64,000 nt of DNA from Alkaliphilus hydrothermalis (GTDB lineage: Bacteria > Bacillota > Clostridia > Peptostreptococcales > Natronincolaceae), in contig NZ_JAFBEE010000002.1 in assembly GCF_016908555.1 (NCBI RefSeq), forward strand, positions 1 to 64,000. Direction: 5' to 3'. Positions 16,920 through 25,488 of the stretch are shown here, piece after piece (the first letter of the stretch is position 1; every line of letters begins with the position of its first letter). A program made the position numbers and the translations under genes. The notes beneath the pieces are model-generated. The model did not search any database. It had not been told where the DNA came from and was given only the letters and a program-made list of their open reading frames with translations.

Positions 16920-19042
16920 ATGATGAAAAGTAAAAGTAAAAATAATATTATCGAATTAAAAAAGATTACAAAAAAATATGAATCTAACACTAAGTCTCAA
17001 GTTATTTTAGAAGATTTATCTTTTTCTTTCGAACTAGGACTAACAACAACAATTCTGGGTTCAAGTGGTTGTGGAAAAACGACTCTCTTAAACTTGTTAG
17101 GGGGTATTGATTCAGAGTTTGAAGGAGAAATTTTATTTAATGGAGAACCAATACAGGATTTTGATAAGTATAGACGAGAGAATATTAGTTTCATTTTTCA
17201 AGATTTGAACTTAATAAGCCACCATAACTTGATAAAAAATATCACAATTGGGTTGACTAACGATGTTGAAGATAAAGAAAAAAAAGCATTAGAGCTTTTG
17301 GATCGAGTTGGTCTTTTGGAACATGCAGATAAGAAACCACACCAACTGTCTGGTGGTGAAAGGCAAAGAGTGGCCATCGCTAGAGCATTGGCCCGAGAAA
17401 CTGATGTTTTGCTTTGTGATGAGCCAACAGGAAGTCTAGATGAAGAAACAAAATTTGAAATAATGGACCTGATAGTGGATATTTTCAAGCATAAAACGAT
17501 TATTATTATTACCCATGATGATGAACTAGCTGAGAAGTATTCCGATGTTATATTGAAGATTGAAAACAAAAAATTGGAAGAAGTTCGATATAATGAAGTT
17601 GACCAGCAACGACCTACTCATGATTCTACAGAGGATTATAAAAAAGACAAAACCTTTAATAATCGATTCATCATTAACTTACTGTCTAATAAAAGTCGCT
17701 TGTTTAATGCTTCTTACTTGATCATAATAATCTCAGCAGTTTTTATATTCGGAACAGGGATCATTAAAGGTGTTGAAAATGAGATTGATCAGTTCCTGTA
17801 TGATCAATATAAGACGGATAAAATTCAAATAAGGGTCAATAGTCAAATGACTATGAATGGTATCAAAACTAATATTGATGATTCTAATCAAGTACATAAT
17901 GCAAAAGTTAAAGGGCTTATGCTGGGGATACCTACTACCACCACCTTTGTGTCCAATAATGAGAGTCGTAATAATTTCTATTATTCGCTGCAGCCTAGTA
18001 TAAAAGAAAATATTTTACCGGATATAACCTTTGGCAGGTTCCCTGAAAAAAACAACGAAATACTCTACAGTAAAGGTGCTGCAAGGCAAAAAATCTTTGA
18101 TTATCGTAGTATATCAGTTGAAGGTGATGAAGAGTTAAATAGTCTATTTGATTGGTTAATTGATTTATCAGATGAGGAGTTACTCCATGAACTGACGGAG
18201 ATAGATATATCTTATAAGAATAGTTCAATCTACAATGAAAAAAATCATATAACAACAATTTTGAGATTGTTGGCATCATTGATGATGATGAATATATACT
18301 AGCAAACGAAGAATTTTCAGAGCGTATGGTGAAGCATTTTAGAAACGCTGGCGAAAACCTAAAGACTAAGCTGTCTGTAGAGCATAATGGAGAAGAAAAG
18401 AGTATTTATGTAAACGATAACATTTATATGCTTGAAGAAGAATTTCAGAAATATATGCTTGATGTGTATCTTGGATCCAATAGCTACAAATTCCGATACT
18501 TTAGTATTTTTATAGAAAATGAAGATTTAGACCTACGGGATAAAGTATTTAAAAATTTCATACTATTCAAACCTATTTTCAGAGGAAAAGATCCTATTAC
18601 ATATGAACGTAATCTTTATTACAAAGATATGTATGGGTATAAGGTGACCATCATTGGTGGATGTATTATCTTGGCAATTTTTGCTGCCCTCTCAATATTC
18701 AATGGAATTAAAACAAACATTGATCGAAACAGAAGTAATATTGGTATATATAAGTCATTAGGATATTCATCCAAAAATATAAGAACAATGTTTACTATGG
18801 AAGGGATGCTCATGGCTTTATTTGTTTCAATAGGTACTCTTATTGTTTGGTCTATCATTAACTTGATTATGAACGAGCGTTTAGTAAATGCATTGGATCC
18901 TAATGACATTATAGAGATGACAAGGATCATTTACTTAGATATTTATTCTGTTTTTGGAGTTGCTTTAGCGATCGTTTCTATTATTCTCTTCTCAATTAGT
19001 AAAGAACTAAGAAAGGTTAATATCATTAATCTTTTCAAATAG
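16920..19042 (+). pseudogene. ABC transporter ATPase-FtsX permease fusion, split by a frameshift
   Basis: The first frame (16920-18302) has an ABC ATPase with Walker A GSSGCGKTT (47-55), the signature LSGGERQRVAIARAL and Walker B LLCDEPTGSLDEET, then a first membrane helix near 260-281 and an extracytoplasmic domain. It runs off frame after an A7 run (18238-18244) and ends in nonsense. The -1 frame then continues sensibly through NNNFEIVGIIDDDEYIL to 19042, with three FtsX-type membrane helices. Joined, the protein would be about 707 residues, matching the next gene in layout. One missing A explains it; ribosomal or polymerase slippage at A AAA AAT is the alternative. Separate translation from an ATG at 18326 lacks a ribosome site. 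Confidence 0.75.
18238..18244 (+). other. A7 run at the frameshift point
   Basis: In the zero frame it reads GAA AAA AAT, so A_AAA_AAT is a possible -1 slippery heptamer. An eighth A would also restore the frame. Confidence 0.6.
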
Positions 19043-19136
19043 GCCAAAGACTCACTATCGGTAATCAAAGAAGTATGAAGAGAAATAAAAGTTATCCATA
19101 TGCTAAACTTGGATGACATAGAACTAGGAGGTTGCC

Positions 19137-21065
19137 ATGTTAAGACTGGTAAATATTAATAAGAGTTATCAAATTAGAAAAGGTAAAATGCAGAATGTAC
19201 TGAATAATCTAAATGTTGAGTTTTCAAGCAAAGGATTTGTTTCTATCTTAGGGAATAGTGGTAATGGAAAAACCACTCTTTTAAATATTATTGGCGGATT
19301 GGATCGTCAAGATTCAGGTGAAATCTATTTTAATGATCAAGAAATCAGTGATTATGAGTTATTCAGACGAGAAAAAGTTGGATTTGTATTTCAGGATTTC
19401 AATCTTATTGATCATCTTAGTGCACTAGACAATGTGATCATCAGTATGTCTGATGAGAACAAAAACAAGAAAAAAAATGCTACGGAGATACTTACAAAAC
19501 TGGGTCTTGAAGACTGTCTTCATAAGCTCCCTAAACAGATGTCGGGAGGGCAAAAACAGAGGGTGGCAATTGCAAGAATGATTGCAAAAGATGTTGATGT
19601 GATTATATGTGATGAACCCACTGGAAGCTTGGATGAAGAAACAGAAAGAAATATCGTTGGGATTATAAAGGAACTTTCAAAGGAAAAGCTTGTATTATTT
19701 GTAACCCACAATAGAAGGGTAGCAGAGAAGTACAGTGACAGAATAATACGTATAAAAAGCGGGAGCGTATTTGAAGATATAAACGATTATGACAAAACAG
19801 CATCTACCAAAATAGAGAACAATAAGCTTTATAACGAAAATTGTTTGTGGCTTTCTATAAAAAATTTGATAGGAAGATATAAGCAAACAGTGAAGTATAT
19901 AGTATTAACTGCTTTTATCATGTTAGTAGCTTCTCTAGCTATAATAATGGAGAGTGAACTTTTTAGGTTATATATGCATGATTATTATATTGATAAAGGA
20001 ATAATGAGTATTATTTTGGACATAAAAGATGATGTTGTTGGTGAAGAAGATTTATTGTCCGATTGGGAAACAAAAAGCGATATAATTCATGCAGCATTTA
20101 ACTTTGATTCAACAATTAAGATAGGTCGTACTGATTATCAAGTATCAGGGATATACACTCCATCACGTTTAGAAGAGATCACAAGTAATGAATATTTAAA
20201 GGAGATGCTTACTAATGGTAGATTACCTAAAGAAAGCAATGAAGTGTTGATGAGTGCAGAAGGTGCTATTAGTTTGCTTACTAAGTTAAATATAGGTGGA
20301 GAGCGGTTATATGATCAGTTCATGACAGGTGAACTAGATAGTGAATATGTTTATAGTTTAATGGATGACAAAGAATTCATTGTGGCTGAATACGGTACAC
20401 CAAGAATGAAGGTTGTTGGTTTGGTTGATGATAATAAAGTCCATGAAACGGATCTAACAGTATACTTTATAGACGGATTTACCTCCCTGTTTGAATATCC
20501 AAAAGGGCTCCAACCGACTAAGATAAAATTATATAAAGATAATTTGAATCGGGATGTTAACGATGAAATAATAAATATTGCAGAACAAAATGGACAAGTT
20601 GAAATAAATGAGGATCATCGTAAAAAAGTTGATAAAATATACAATAAAATAGATTCTTTTTTAGAGTTATCAAAAATAGCTCTATATGTAATCATTGTGA
20701 TTGCATCAATTTCATTTTTTTCATTGCTGTCTACATCATTATTTGAAAGAAAATATGAGATTGGTTTATATCGGTCAATAGGGTATAACAAACGAAATAT
20801 TAATAAAATACTGGGATCAGAGATGTTCTTTACTGGTGTTGTATCATTATTATTAGTGATTATCTCATTATTAGCTTTTGCAGTAGTAATGTACTTTAAA
20901 CTGGACTTTATTAAGAGTTTTGTTGAAGTGTTTAACATCATTAATCTGTTTAATATAGTTGCAGCTTTAGTATTGGTTTTATCATTCTTTGTTTCTGCCA
21001 TCGTATATATAGTTAATAGAACAATTCTTAAGAATTCTATATTATCTAATATTAAGGATTTGTAA
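19137..21065 (+). CDS. ABC transporter ATPase-permease fusion (MacB/FtsX type)
   Basis: A 642-residue protein. The N-terminal ATPase (about 1-225) has Walker A GNSGNGKTT, the signature MSGGQKQRVAIARM, Walker B VIICDEPTGSLDEE and the H-loop VTHNRR. A membrane helix near 255-275 leads to an extracytoplasmic domain of about 250 residues, then three helices in the FtsX permease region (about 528-630). This four-helix layout is typical of MacB-like mechanotransmission transporters, which move peptides or lipids or signal across the membrane rather than import solutes. The start follows AGGAGGTTGCC. It likely pairs with the frameshifted copy upstream as a heterodimer. Confidence 0.85.
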   Translation: MLRLVNINKSYQIRKGKMQNVLNNLNVEFSSKGFVSILGNSGNGKTTLLNIIGGLDRQDSGEIYFNDQEISDYELFRREKVGFVFQDFNLIDHLSALDNVIISMSDENKNKKKNATEILTKLGLEDCLHKLPKQMSGGQKQRVAIARMIAKDVDVIICDEPTGSLDEETERNIVGIIKELSKEKLVLFVTHNRRVAEKYSDRIIRIKSGSVFEDINDYDKTASTKIENNKLYNENCLWLSIKNLIGRYKQTVKYIVLTAFIMLVASLAIIMESELFRLYMHDYYIDKGIMSIILDIKDDVVGEEDLLSDWETKSDIIHAAFNFDSTIKIGRTDYQVSGIYTPSRLEEITSNEYLKEMLTNGRLPKESNEVLMSAEGAISLLTKLNIGGERLYDQFMTGELDSEYVYSLMDDKEFIVAEYGTPRMKVVGLVDDNKVHETDLTVYFIDGFTSLFEYPKGLQPTKIKLYKDNLNRDVNDEIINIAEQNGQVEINEDHRKKVDKIYNKIDSFLELSKIALYVIIVIASISFFSLLSTSLFERKYEIGLYRSIGYNKRNINKILGSEMFFTGVVSLLLVIISLLAFAVVMYFKLDFIKSFVEVFNIINLFNIVAALVLVLSFFVSAIVYIVNRTILKNSILSNIKDL

Positions 21066-21124
21066 AACTAGGATTATCATTGAGCAGCTGAAATTAAATT
21101 AGTGATAAAAAGGGGAGTATTAGC

Positions 21125-22150
21125 GTGAAAAAAAGATATATAATGATTATTGCTAGTGTATTAGTTATGGGTGGCTTTGCATTGATCATGACTAATTCCC
21201 AACTAGAGAATAACCCGAATACAAGTACAATTTCTCGATCTACTAAAGAAACTCAATCTAATATAGACAAAGATAATTATTTTATTAAAGAGTATTATAC
21301 TTCAAAATATGCCAGAGTTAAAAAAACTACATGGGATAGGATCAACGTTAAAGATAATGAACATTCAGCAGAAGAGTTTTTAAATGTAGAGGATTATTTA
21401 GATGGTGTACCTGAATATATAAAGAAAGATGTCATAAAGACTATAGGAGATAGGATAAATGTTAAAGGCAGTGGATATGATACAGCAGAAGAATTTTTAG
21501 ATGAAGTGGATTATTATGTAGAAGCGATAGCTAAATATATAAAAAGAGAAAATTGGAAGGACATTTACAAAGAAAGACACGGTGAGAATTTTGATTCGGT
21601 CATTACTTTTTCTTTTACATCAAAACGTTCTTATGCCTTTTATAATACTTTAGAGATACACCTAAATATTAGAGCGTTCAAAACAAATCTTTCTGTAACT
21701 CCCCATGAAATAACTCACTTAATAGCTCCATATAGCAGTTCTCTCTCCTTAAGTGAAGGTTTAGCGTGTCTTATACAAGATAGGCTTGGAAAACAGCCAA
21801 CTTTATTCCATTACAGAGAATCTTTATTTCCTTTATCAAAGCAATTTTTAGAAGAAGAAAATAAAGACTTTGTTGAGGGTATGATTGAGGCCATAGGAGT
21901 ACCAACTGAGGACATACCTTCGAATGTTATGAGTGGTATTAATGGAGATAAAACAACTAGAATAGCATTTTATCTTATGAGTCAATCATATTCTACATAC
22001 TTAATTGATGAGTATGGAATTGAAAAATTCATGGAAGTATACTATGCTGAAGATCTGTATGCAAAGTATGAAGAAATCTATGAAAAAGATATTGAGGAAT
22101 TACGTCAGCAATGGATTGATTATGTGATGGAGTATAAAGCAGATAATTAA
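21125..22150 (+). CDS. Membrane-anchored HExxH metalloprotease-like protein
   Basis: A 341-residue protein starting at GTG after AAAAGGGGAG. An N-terminal hydrophobic segment (about 5-23) suggests export with an uncleaved anchor. The motif HEITH (194-198) followed by SEGLA (Glu211) is the zinc-site pattern of gluzincin-type peptidases, so a zinc protease facing outside is the best guess. Before it, two diverged copies of a module of about 40 residues (DRINVK...AEEFL..VDYY) lie near 71-105 and 109-145. It closes the ABC island; it might process a peptide exported by the ABC proteins, which is inference only. Confidence 0.7.
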   Translation: MKKRYIMIIASVLVMGGFALIMTNSQLENNPNTSTISRSTKETQSNIDKDNYFIKEYYTSKYARVKKTTWDRINVKDNEHSAEEFLNVEDYLDGVPEYIKKDVIKTIGDRINVKGSGYDTAEEFLDEVDYYVEAIAKYIKRENWKDIYKERHGENFDSVITFSFTSKRSYAFYNTLEIHLNIRAFKTNLSVTPHEITHLIAPYSSSLSLSEGLACLIQDRLGKQPTLFHYRESLFPLSKQFLEEENKDFVEGMIEAIGVPTEDIPSNVMSGINGDKTTRIAFYLMSQSYSTYLIDEYGIEKFMEVYYAEDLYAKYEEIYEKDIEELRQQWIDYVMEYKADN

Positions 22151-22261
22151 TTGTACACTTAAAGGAAATATTTGAACTACCTAAATCCATTTCCATTCGA
22201 TTCCAGGTAGTGTCTCATATCTCCCTGACAAAATGTCGACGGAGGAATAAAAATTAAACTG

Positions 22262-22289
22262 TTGACAAATTGTATAGATATGCTATACT
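22262..22289 (+). promoter_or_regulatory. Promoter of tRNA-Sec
   Basis: TTGACA (22262-22267) and TATACT (22284-22289) with 16-base spacing, about 28 bases before the tRNA. Confidence 0.8.
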
Positions 22290-22317
22290 ATAGTAGTTCC
22301 AAAAACACAAAACATAA

Positions 22318-22414
22318 GGGAGTAGATGGTGGCTGGTGTTGCCTCTGGTCTTCAAAACCAGTTCGAGGGGTTAATAGCCTCTTGGGTGGGTTCGATTCCC
22401 ACGTACTCCCGCCA
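22318..22414 (+). tRNA. selC: tRNA-Sec (anticodon UCA)
   Basis: A 97-base tRNA with encoded CCA. The acceptor arm GGGAGTA pairs with TACTCCC, with G73 before CCA. The D stem is a long six-pair helix with wobbles, the anticodon loop is CTTCAAA with UCA at 22352-22354, and the variable arm is long (AGGG...CCTCT), all features of bacterial tRNA-Sec. The T arm GTGGG-TTCGATT-CCCAC is canonical. The eighth acceptor pair expected for tRNA-Sec reads G-G here. It has its own promoter and terminator and serves selA and selB 12-15 kb away. Confidence 0.95.
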
Positions 22415-22428
22415 ATAGTTTAACCGAC

Positions 22429-22449
22429 GAGCCGAGGGGCTCTTTTTTT
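22429..22449 (+). terminator. Terminator of tRNA-Sec
   Basis: GAGCC pairs with GGCTC around a four-base loop, followed by seven T. Confidence 0.85.
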
Positions 22450-22521
22450 CTGCCTCAGAGTGGTCTTTACCCGAACAAATGTGAGATTAATCATTTATTG
22501 AAAAAATAGAGTGATAAACTA

Positions 22522-22552
22522 TTGACAACTTTTAATGAGAATGATATTCTTT
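22522..22552 (+). promoter_or_regulatory. feoA promoter with overlapping Fur box
   Basis: TTGACA (22522-22527) and TATTCT (22545-22550) are 17 bases apart. The -10 region overlaps AATGAGAATGATATTC, a good match to the Fur box GATAATGATAATCATTATC. Fur with iron would block RNA polymerase here. Confidence 0.8.
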
Positions 22553-22611
22553 ATCTAGATATAAAACCTAAAAAGTTTACTTAAAAAGTTAGGAAAGTAG
22601 GGTGAGTTCAT

Positions 22612-22827
22612 ATGTTATTATCTAAAGCAAAGATTGGTCAGACTTTCAATGTGAAAAGTGTTGAAGGTAAGGAAAAGATACAAAAATTCCTTTTTTCTTT
22701 AGGATGCTTTGAAGGAGAAGAGATCACTCTGATATCAAAACTTGCGGGTAATTATGTAGTTAATATCAAAGACAGTAGATATGCAATTGATGAAGGAATG
22801 GCAAAGTCTATTGTATTAGAAGCATAA
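22612..22827 (+). CDS. feoA: Ferrous iron transport protein FeoA
   Basis: A 71-residue SH3-like cytoplasmic protein that helps FeoB import Fe2+. It has the usual order: an N-terminal strand (KIGQTFNVKSV), a helix with FLFSLGCFEGEEITLI, and a C-terminal strand pair with VVNIKDSRYAIDEGMAKSI. Length is typical. It lies just below a Fur-controlled promoter and 143 bases before feoB. Confidence 0.93.
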   Translation: MLLSKAKIGQTFNVKSVEGKEKIQKFLFSLGCFEGEEITLISKLAGNYVVNIKDSRYAIDEGMAKSIVLEA

Positions 22828-22867
22828 TAAATAATATAGTTAATATAAAATTTTAATGATTATTTGC

Positions 22868-22894
22868 TAATATGCTATGGATAATAGCATATTA
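22868..22894 (+). terminator. Attenuator-like hairpin between feoA and feoB
   Basis: TAATATGCTAT pairs perfectly over 11 bases with ATAGCATATTA around GGATA, followed by AATTTT. The T-tract is weak, so it may only partly terminate or may stabilise the feoA message. Confidence 0.5.
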
Positions 22895-22910
22895 AATTTT
22901 GGCTTTTCAT

Positions 22911-22925
22911 TGATAATGAATATCA
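22911..22925 (+). promoter_or_regulatory. Second Fur box, upstream of feoB
   Basis: TGATAATGAATATCA differs at one position from the 7-1-7 Fur palindrome. A further half-match (AATGATAATTC) follows at about 22931-22941. It suggests separate iron control of feoB. Confidence 0.65.
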
Positions 22926-22970
22926 ATTCTAATGATAATTCATAATAATTTATATAAGGAGTGGTCTAAA

Positions 22971-24926
22971 ATGAGAATAGCATTAGCAGGTAATCCCAAC
23001 TCGGGAAAAACGACTTTGTATAATGCAATTACAGGAAAGAATGAAAACGTAGGTAACTGGTCTGGTGTTACGGTGGCAAAGAAGGAAGCTGATATTAAGA
23101 AAAAATATAATCCAAAGGGAATGGATGTAAGAATTGTTGACCTTCCAGGTACATATTCAATTTCCCCCTTTACTGGTGAAGAAAAAATAACGAGGGACTT
23201 TATTTTAGGAGAAAAGCCTGATGTAATCATTAATATCGTAGATGGAGCAAACATTAGCAGAAGTTTATTTTTTACGACTCAGCTTTTAGAGCTAGGGGTA
23301 CCGGTTGTAATTGCCCTAAATAAGAGTGATATTGTGTCTAAAAGAGGCGATCAAGTGGATGTAGATGCTTTAAGTAAAGCGTTAAACTGTAGGATTATTA
23401 CAACTACTGCTACTTCTGAAGATGGATTATTAAAATTAATGAATGAAGCTATTGAAGTAGGTACAGATAAGAAGCCTCAAATTCAGCCAGACTTCCAAGG
23501 TAAGGACTCTAAGGATTCCGACACTGCAAGACAAAAGTTTGTAGACGATATTATTAAGAAATGCCAAGTTAAGAATAGAGATGCAAGTAAGGTTACGCTT
23601 TCTGATAAATTGGATATGATAGTAGCCCATAAGTGGTTAGGATTACCGATATTCTTTGCTGTTATGTGGGCGGTATTCTCCTTCTCTATCGAAGGTTTAG
23701 GGGGATATTTATCGGGGTATTCTAATGATATTTTATTTGGTGAGATTGTCCCAAATGCAGCTAATAGTTTCTTAGAAGGTATGGGAGTTAGTCCTCTATT
23801 ACAAGCATTAATCGTAGATGGAGCCATCGGAGGAGTTGGTGCTGTTATTGGATTCTTACCTTTAGTTATGGTGCTATTCTTCTGTTTATCCCTACTAGAA
23901 GACTCTGGATACATGGCTAGAGTGGCGGTTGTAATGGATCGTTTCTTCAAAAAAATCGGGTTATCTGGTAAGTCTATCATCCCGATGATTGTTGGTTCAG
24001 GCTGTGCGATTCCGGGGGTAATGGCTACAAGAACAATTGATGATATCAACGAGAGGAGAATGACGACAATTCTAACTCCTTTTGTACCTTGCGGTGCAAA
24101 GTTACCTATTATTGCACTTTTTGTAGCTGTGTTTTTCCCAGAAAATGTATGGGTTGGCCCTAGTATATACATGATTGCAATTGGAATGATTATTCTTGGC
24201 GGACTTTTATTACAAAGAATGTTTGATTGGGAGAACACATCTTCATTTATTATGGAGCTACCTGAGTACAAGATTCCAAGTATTAAATACGCATTTTCAC
24301 AAATGATTGATAAGGCGAAGGCTTTTATTTACAAGGCTACAACAATTATTCTTGTTTGTAATACGTTTGTATGGTTTGCTCAAGCCTATAGCTGGGGTCT
24401 TAATCCTGTAGAAGACCAAAGCTTAAGTATTCTTGCTTCACTTGGTTCTCTAATAGCTCCTTTATTAATTCCACTTGGCTTTGTAGGTTGGCAGCTGGCA
24501 GCAGCTTCGATTACAGGATTTATTGCTAAAGAGAACGTAGTTGCTACATTTGCAGTGCTTTTAGCAGTAGCTTCAGAGGAAGCCTTGCATTTACCAGGTG
24601 GGGTTTTAGCAGAATTTTTCACACCAGTAACTGCTTTTGCTTATCTTGCCTTCAACCTATTTACGCCACCGTGCTTTGCTGCAATCGGGGCTATGAACTC
24701 AGAGTTAGGTTCTAAGAAATGGCTGTTTAGAGCTTTAGGATTCCAATTTGGAGTAGGATACACATTAGCTATGTTAATTACTCAAATTGGTTCATTAGTG
24801 GTATATGGAAAGCCAGCAGTTGGATTTGTTCCAGCTATTATTATCACTGCTCTAATCGCTGTATATTTAGTAGTAACTATTAAAAAATCTGGCTCAAAAG
24901 GAGCTAAAGTAGGAGTTGAGGCGTAA
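22971..24926 (+). CDS. feoB: Ferrous iron transport protein FeoB
   Basis: A 651-residue GTP-dependent Fe2+ transporter. The N-terminal G domain has G1 AGNPNSGKTT, the Fe-associated GNWSGVTV segment, G3 DLPGTYS and G4 NKSD. A GDI-like helical region follows (about 170-230), then a polytopic membrane domain with paired Gate motifs including GSGCAIPGVMATRTI and PFVPCGAKLPI. I start at ATG after AAGGAGTGGTCTAAA; the frame is open 13 codons earlier without a ribosome site. The stop overlaps the next start (TAATG). Confidence 0.96.
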   Translation: MRIALAGNPNSGKTTLYNAITGKNENVGNWSGVTVAKKEADIKKKYNPKGMDVRIVDLPGTYSISPFTGEEKITRDFILGEKPDVIINIVDGANISRSLFFTTQLLELGVPVVIALNKSDIVSKRGDQVDVDALSKALNCRIITTTATSEDGLLKLMNEAIEVGTDKKPQIQPDFQGKDSKDSDTARQKFVDDIIKKCQVKNRDASKVTLSDKLDMIVAHKWLGLPIFFAVMWAVFSFSIEGLGGYLSGYSNDILFGEIVPNAANSFLEGMGVSPLLQALIVDGAIGGVGAVIGFLPLVMVLFFCLSLLEDSGYMARVAVVMDRFFKKIGLSGKSIIPMIVGSGCAIPGVMATRTIDDINERRMTTILTPFVPCGAKLPIIALFVAVFFPENVWVGPSIYMIAIGMIILGGLLLQRMFDWENTSSFIMELPEYKIPSIKYAFSQMIDKAKAFIYKATTIILVCNTFVWFAQAYSWGLNPVEDQSLSILASLGSLIAPLLIPLGFVGWQLAAASITGFIAKENVVATFAVLLAVASEEALHLPGGVLAEFFTPVTAFAYLAFNLFTPPCFAAIGAMNSELGSKKWLFRALGFQFGVGYTLAMLITQIGSLVVYGKPAVGFVPAIIITALIAVYLVVTIKKSGSKGAKVGVEA

Positions 24927-25069
24927 TGACAGGCAATATTATAGTAGGTTTAGTATTTGCAGGTATTATAGCGTTTGCTTCTGTAAAGGTTTATAAGGAT
25001 ACTAAGAATAAAAAATGTAGTTGTGGTAGTAGTTGTTCTCCTTCAAAGAAAAGTAAGTGCGGAAAGTAG
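24926..25069 (+). CDS. FeoB-associated Cys-rich membrane protein
   Basis: A 47-residue peptide whose ATG shares an A with the feoB stop codon, so it is translationally coupled. One membrane helix (about 4-21) is followed by a Lys-rich stretch and a Cys-rich tail, CSCGSSCSPSKKSKCGK. This layout matches the small FeoB-associated Cys-rich proteins found after feoB in Clostridia. The Cys residues (31, 33, 37, 45) may bind iron; the precise role is unknown. Confidence 0.85.
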   Translation: MTGNIIVGLVFAGIIAFASVKVYKDTKNKKCSCGSSCSPSKKSKCGK

Positions 25070-25109
25070 TAACAACAAAGCCTAATTTTTAAATCGCTTA
25101 ATATTCATA

Positions 25110-25142
25110 CCTCTTGGATATGTTTGTTCCAAGAGGTTTTTT
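25110..25142 (+). terminator. Terminator of the feo operon
   Basis: CCTCTTGGA (25110-25118) pairs with TCCAAGAGG (25128-25136), followed by TTTTTT. Confidence 0.88.
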
Positions 25143-25212
25143 AACATTTGCACTCAAGTGAAATATAAAATTTACCATGAATAAATATCCAACAAAAACT
25201 AAAAATAATACC

Positions 25213-25303
25213 AACAAGAGGTTAAGGGACGAAGACTCAGGACTAGATCTAGCTTAGTTGCTACAGGATACCGAAGGACTCCCTTGACTTCTTGTTATTT
25301 TTT
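25213..25303 (+). ncRNA. Unassigned structured RNA candidate
   Basis: A 17-pair helix joins 25213-25229 (AACAAGAGGTTAAGGGA) to 25280-25296 with only two G-U pairs, followed by a six-T tract. The 50-base interior is less AT-rich than its surroundings and holds near-repeats CGAAGACTC and CGAAGGACTC plus a CTAGATCTAG palindrome. No ORF fits. It looks like an independent RNA ending in a terminator, or a large hairpin terminator. I cannot assign it to a named class; comparison with raiA and other large Firmicutes RNAs is worth making. Strand is judged from the T-tract. Confidence 0.5.
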
Positions 25304-25375
25304 GAACTGCTCAAATTTTTTAAAGAAAAAAGAGAAATCCTTCGAGAAAAATACGAATTATATATAATATTAGTT

Positions 25376-25448
25376 GTAGCAGTGGGGAGTCATTCGGGAA
25401 CTATGAATTGAATATAGTAACCGCAGCAAAGGGACCTTTAGCTGCCTC
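25376..25448. other. Second structured, non-coding stretch
   Basis: It contains GCAGCAAAGG pairing with CCTTTAGCTGC (one bulge) and an ACTAT/ATAGT hairpin. It has no ORF and lies between the RNA candidate and the terminator of the convergent gene. Function and strand are unclear. Confidence 0.25.
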
Positions 25449-25454
25449 AAAAAA

Positions 25455-25484
25455 ATAGATATTACCCAAAAGGGTAATATCTAT
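25455..25484 (-). terminator. Terminator of the DUF378 gene
   Basis: ATAGATATTACCC pairs over 13 bases with GGGTAATATCTAT around AAAA. On the minus strand it is followed by seven T. Confidence 0.88.
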
Positions 25485-25488
25485 TCCT

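Noticed and set aside
18326..19042. Independent permease gene starting at 18326
   Set aside because: No ribosome site precedes the ATG, and the same frame is sensible and open upstream to the A7 run, so it is better read as the 3' part of the split fusion.
23483..24271. 262-codon open frame antisense to feoB
   Set aside because: It lies wholly inside feoB on the other strand, has low-complexity Ser/Pro/Thr composition and no ribosome site. feoB is unmistakable.
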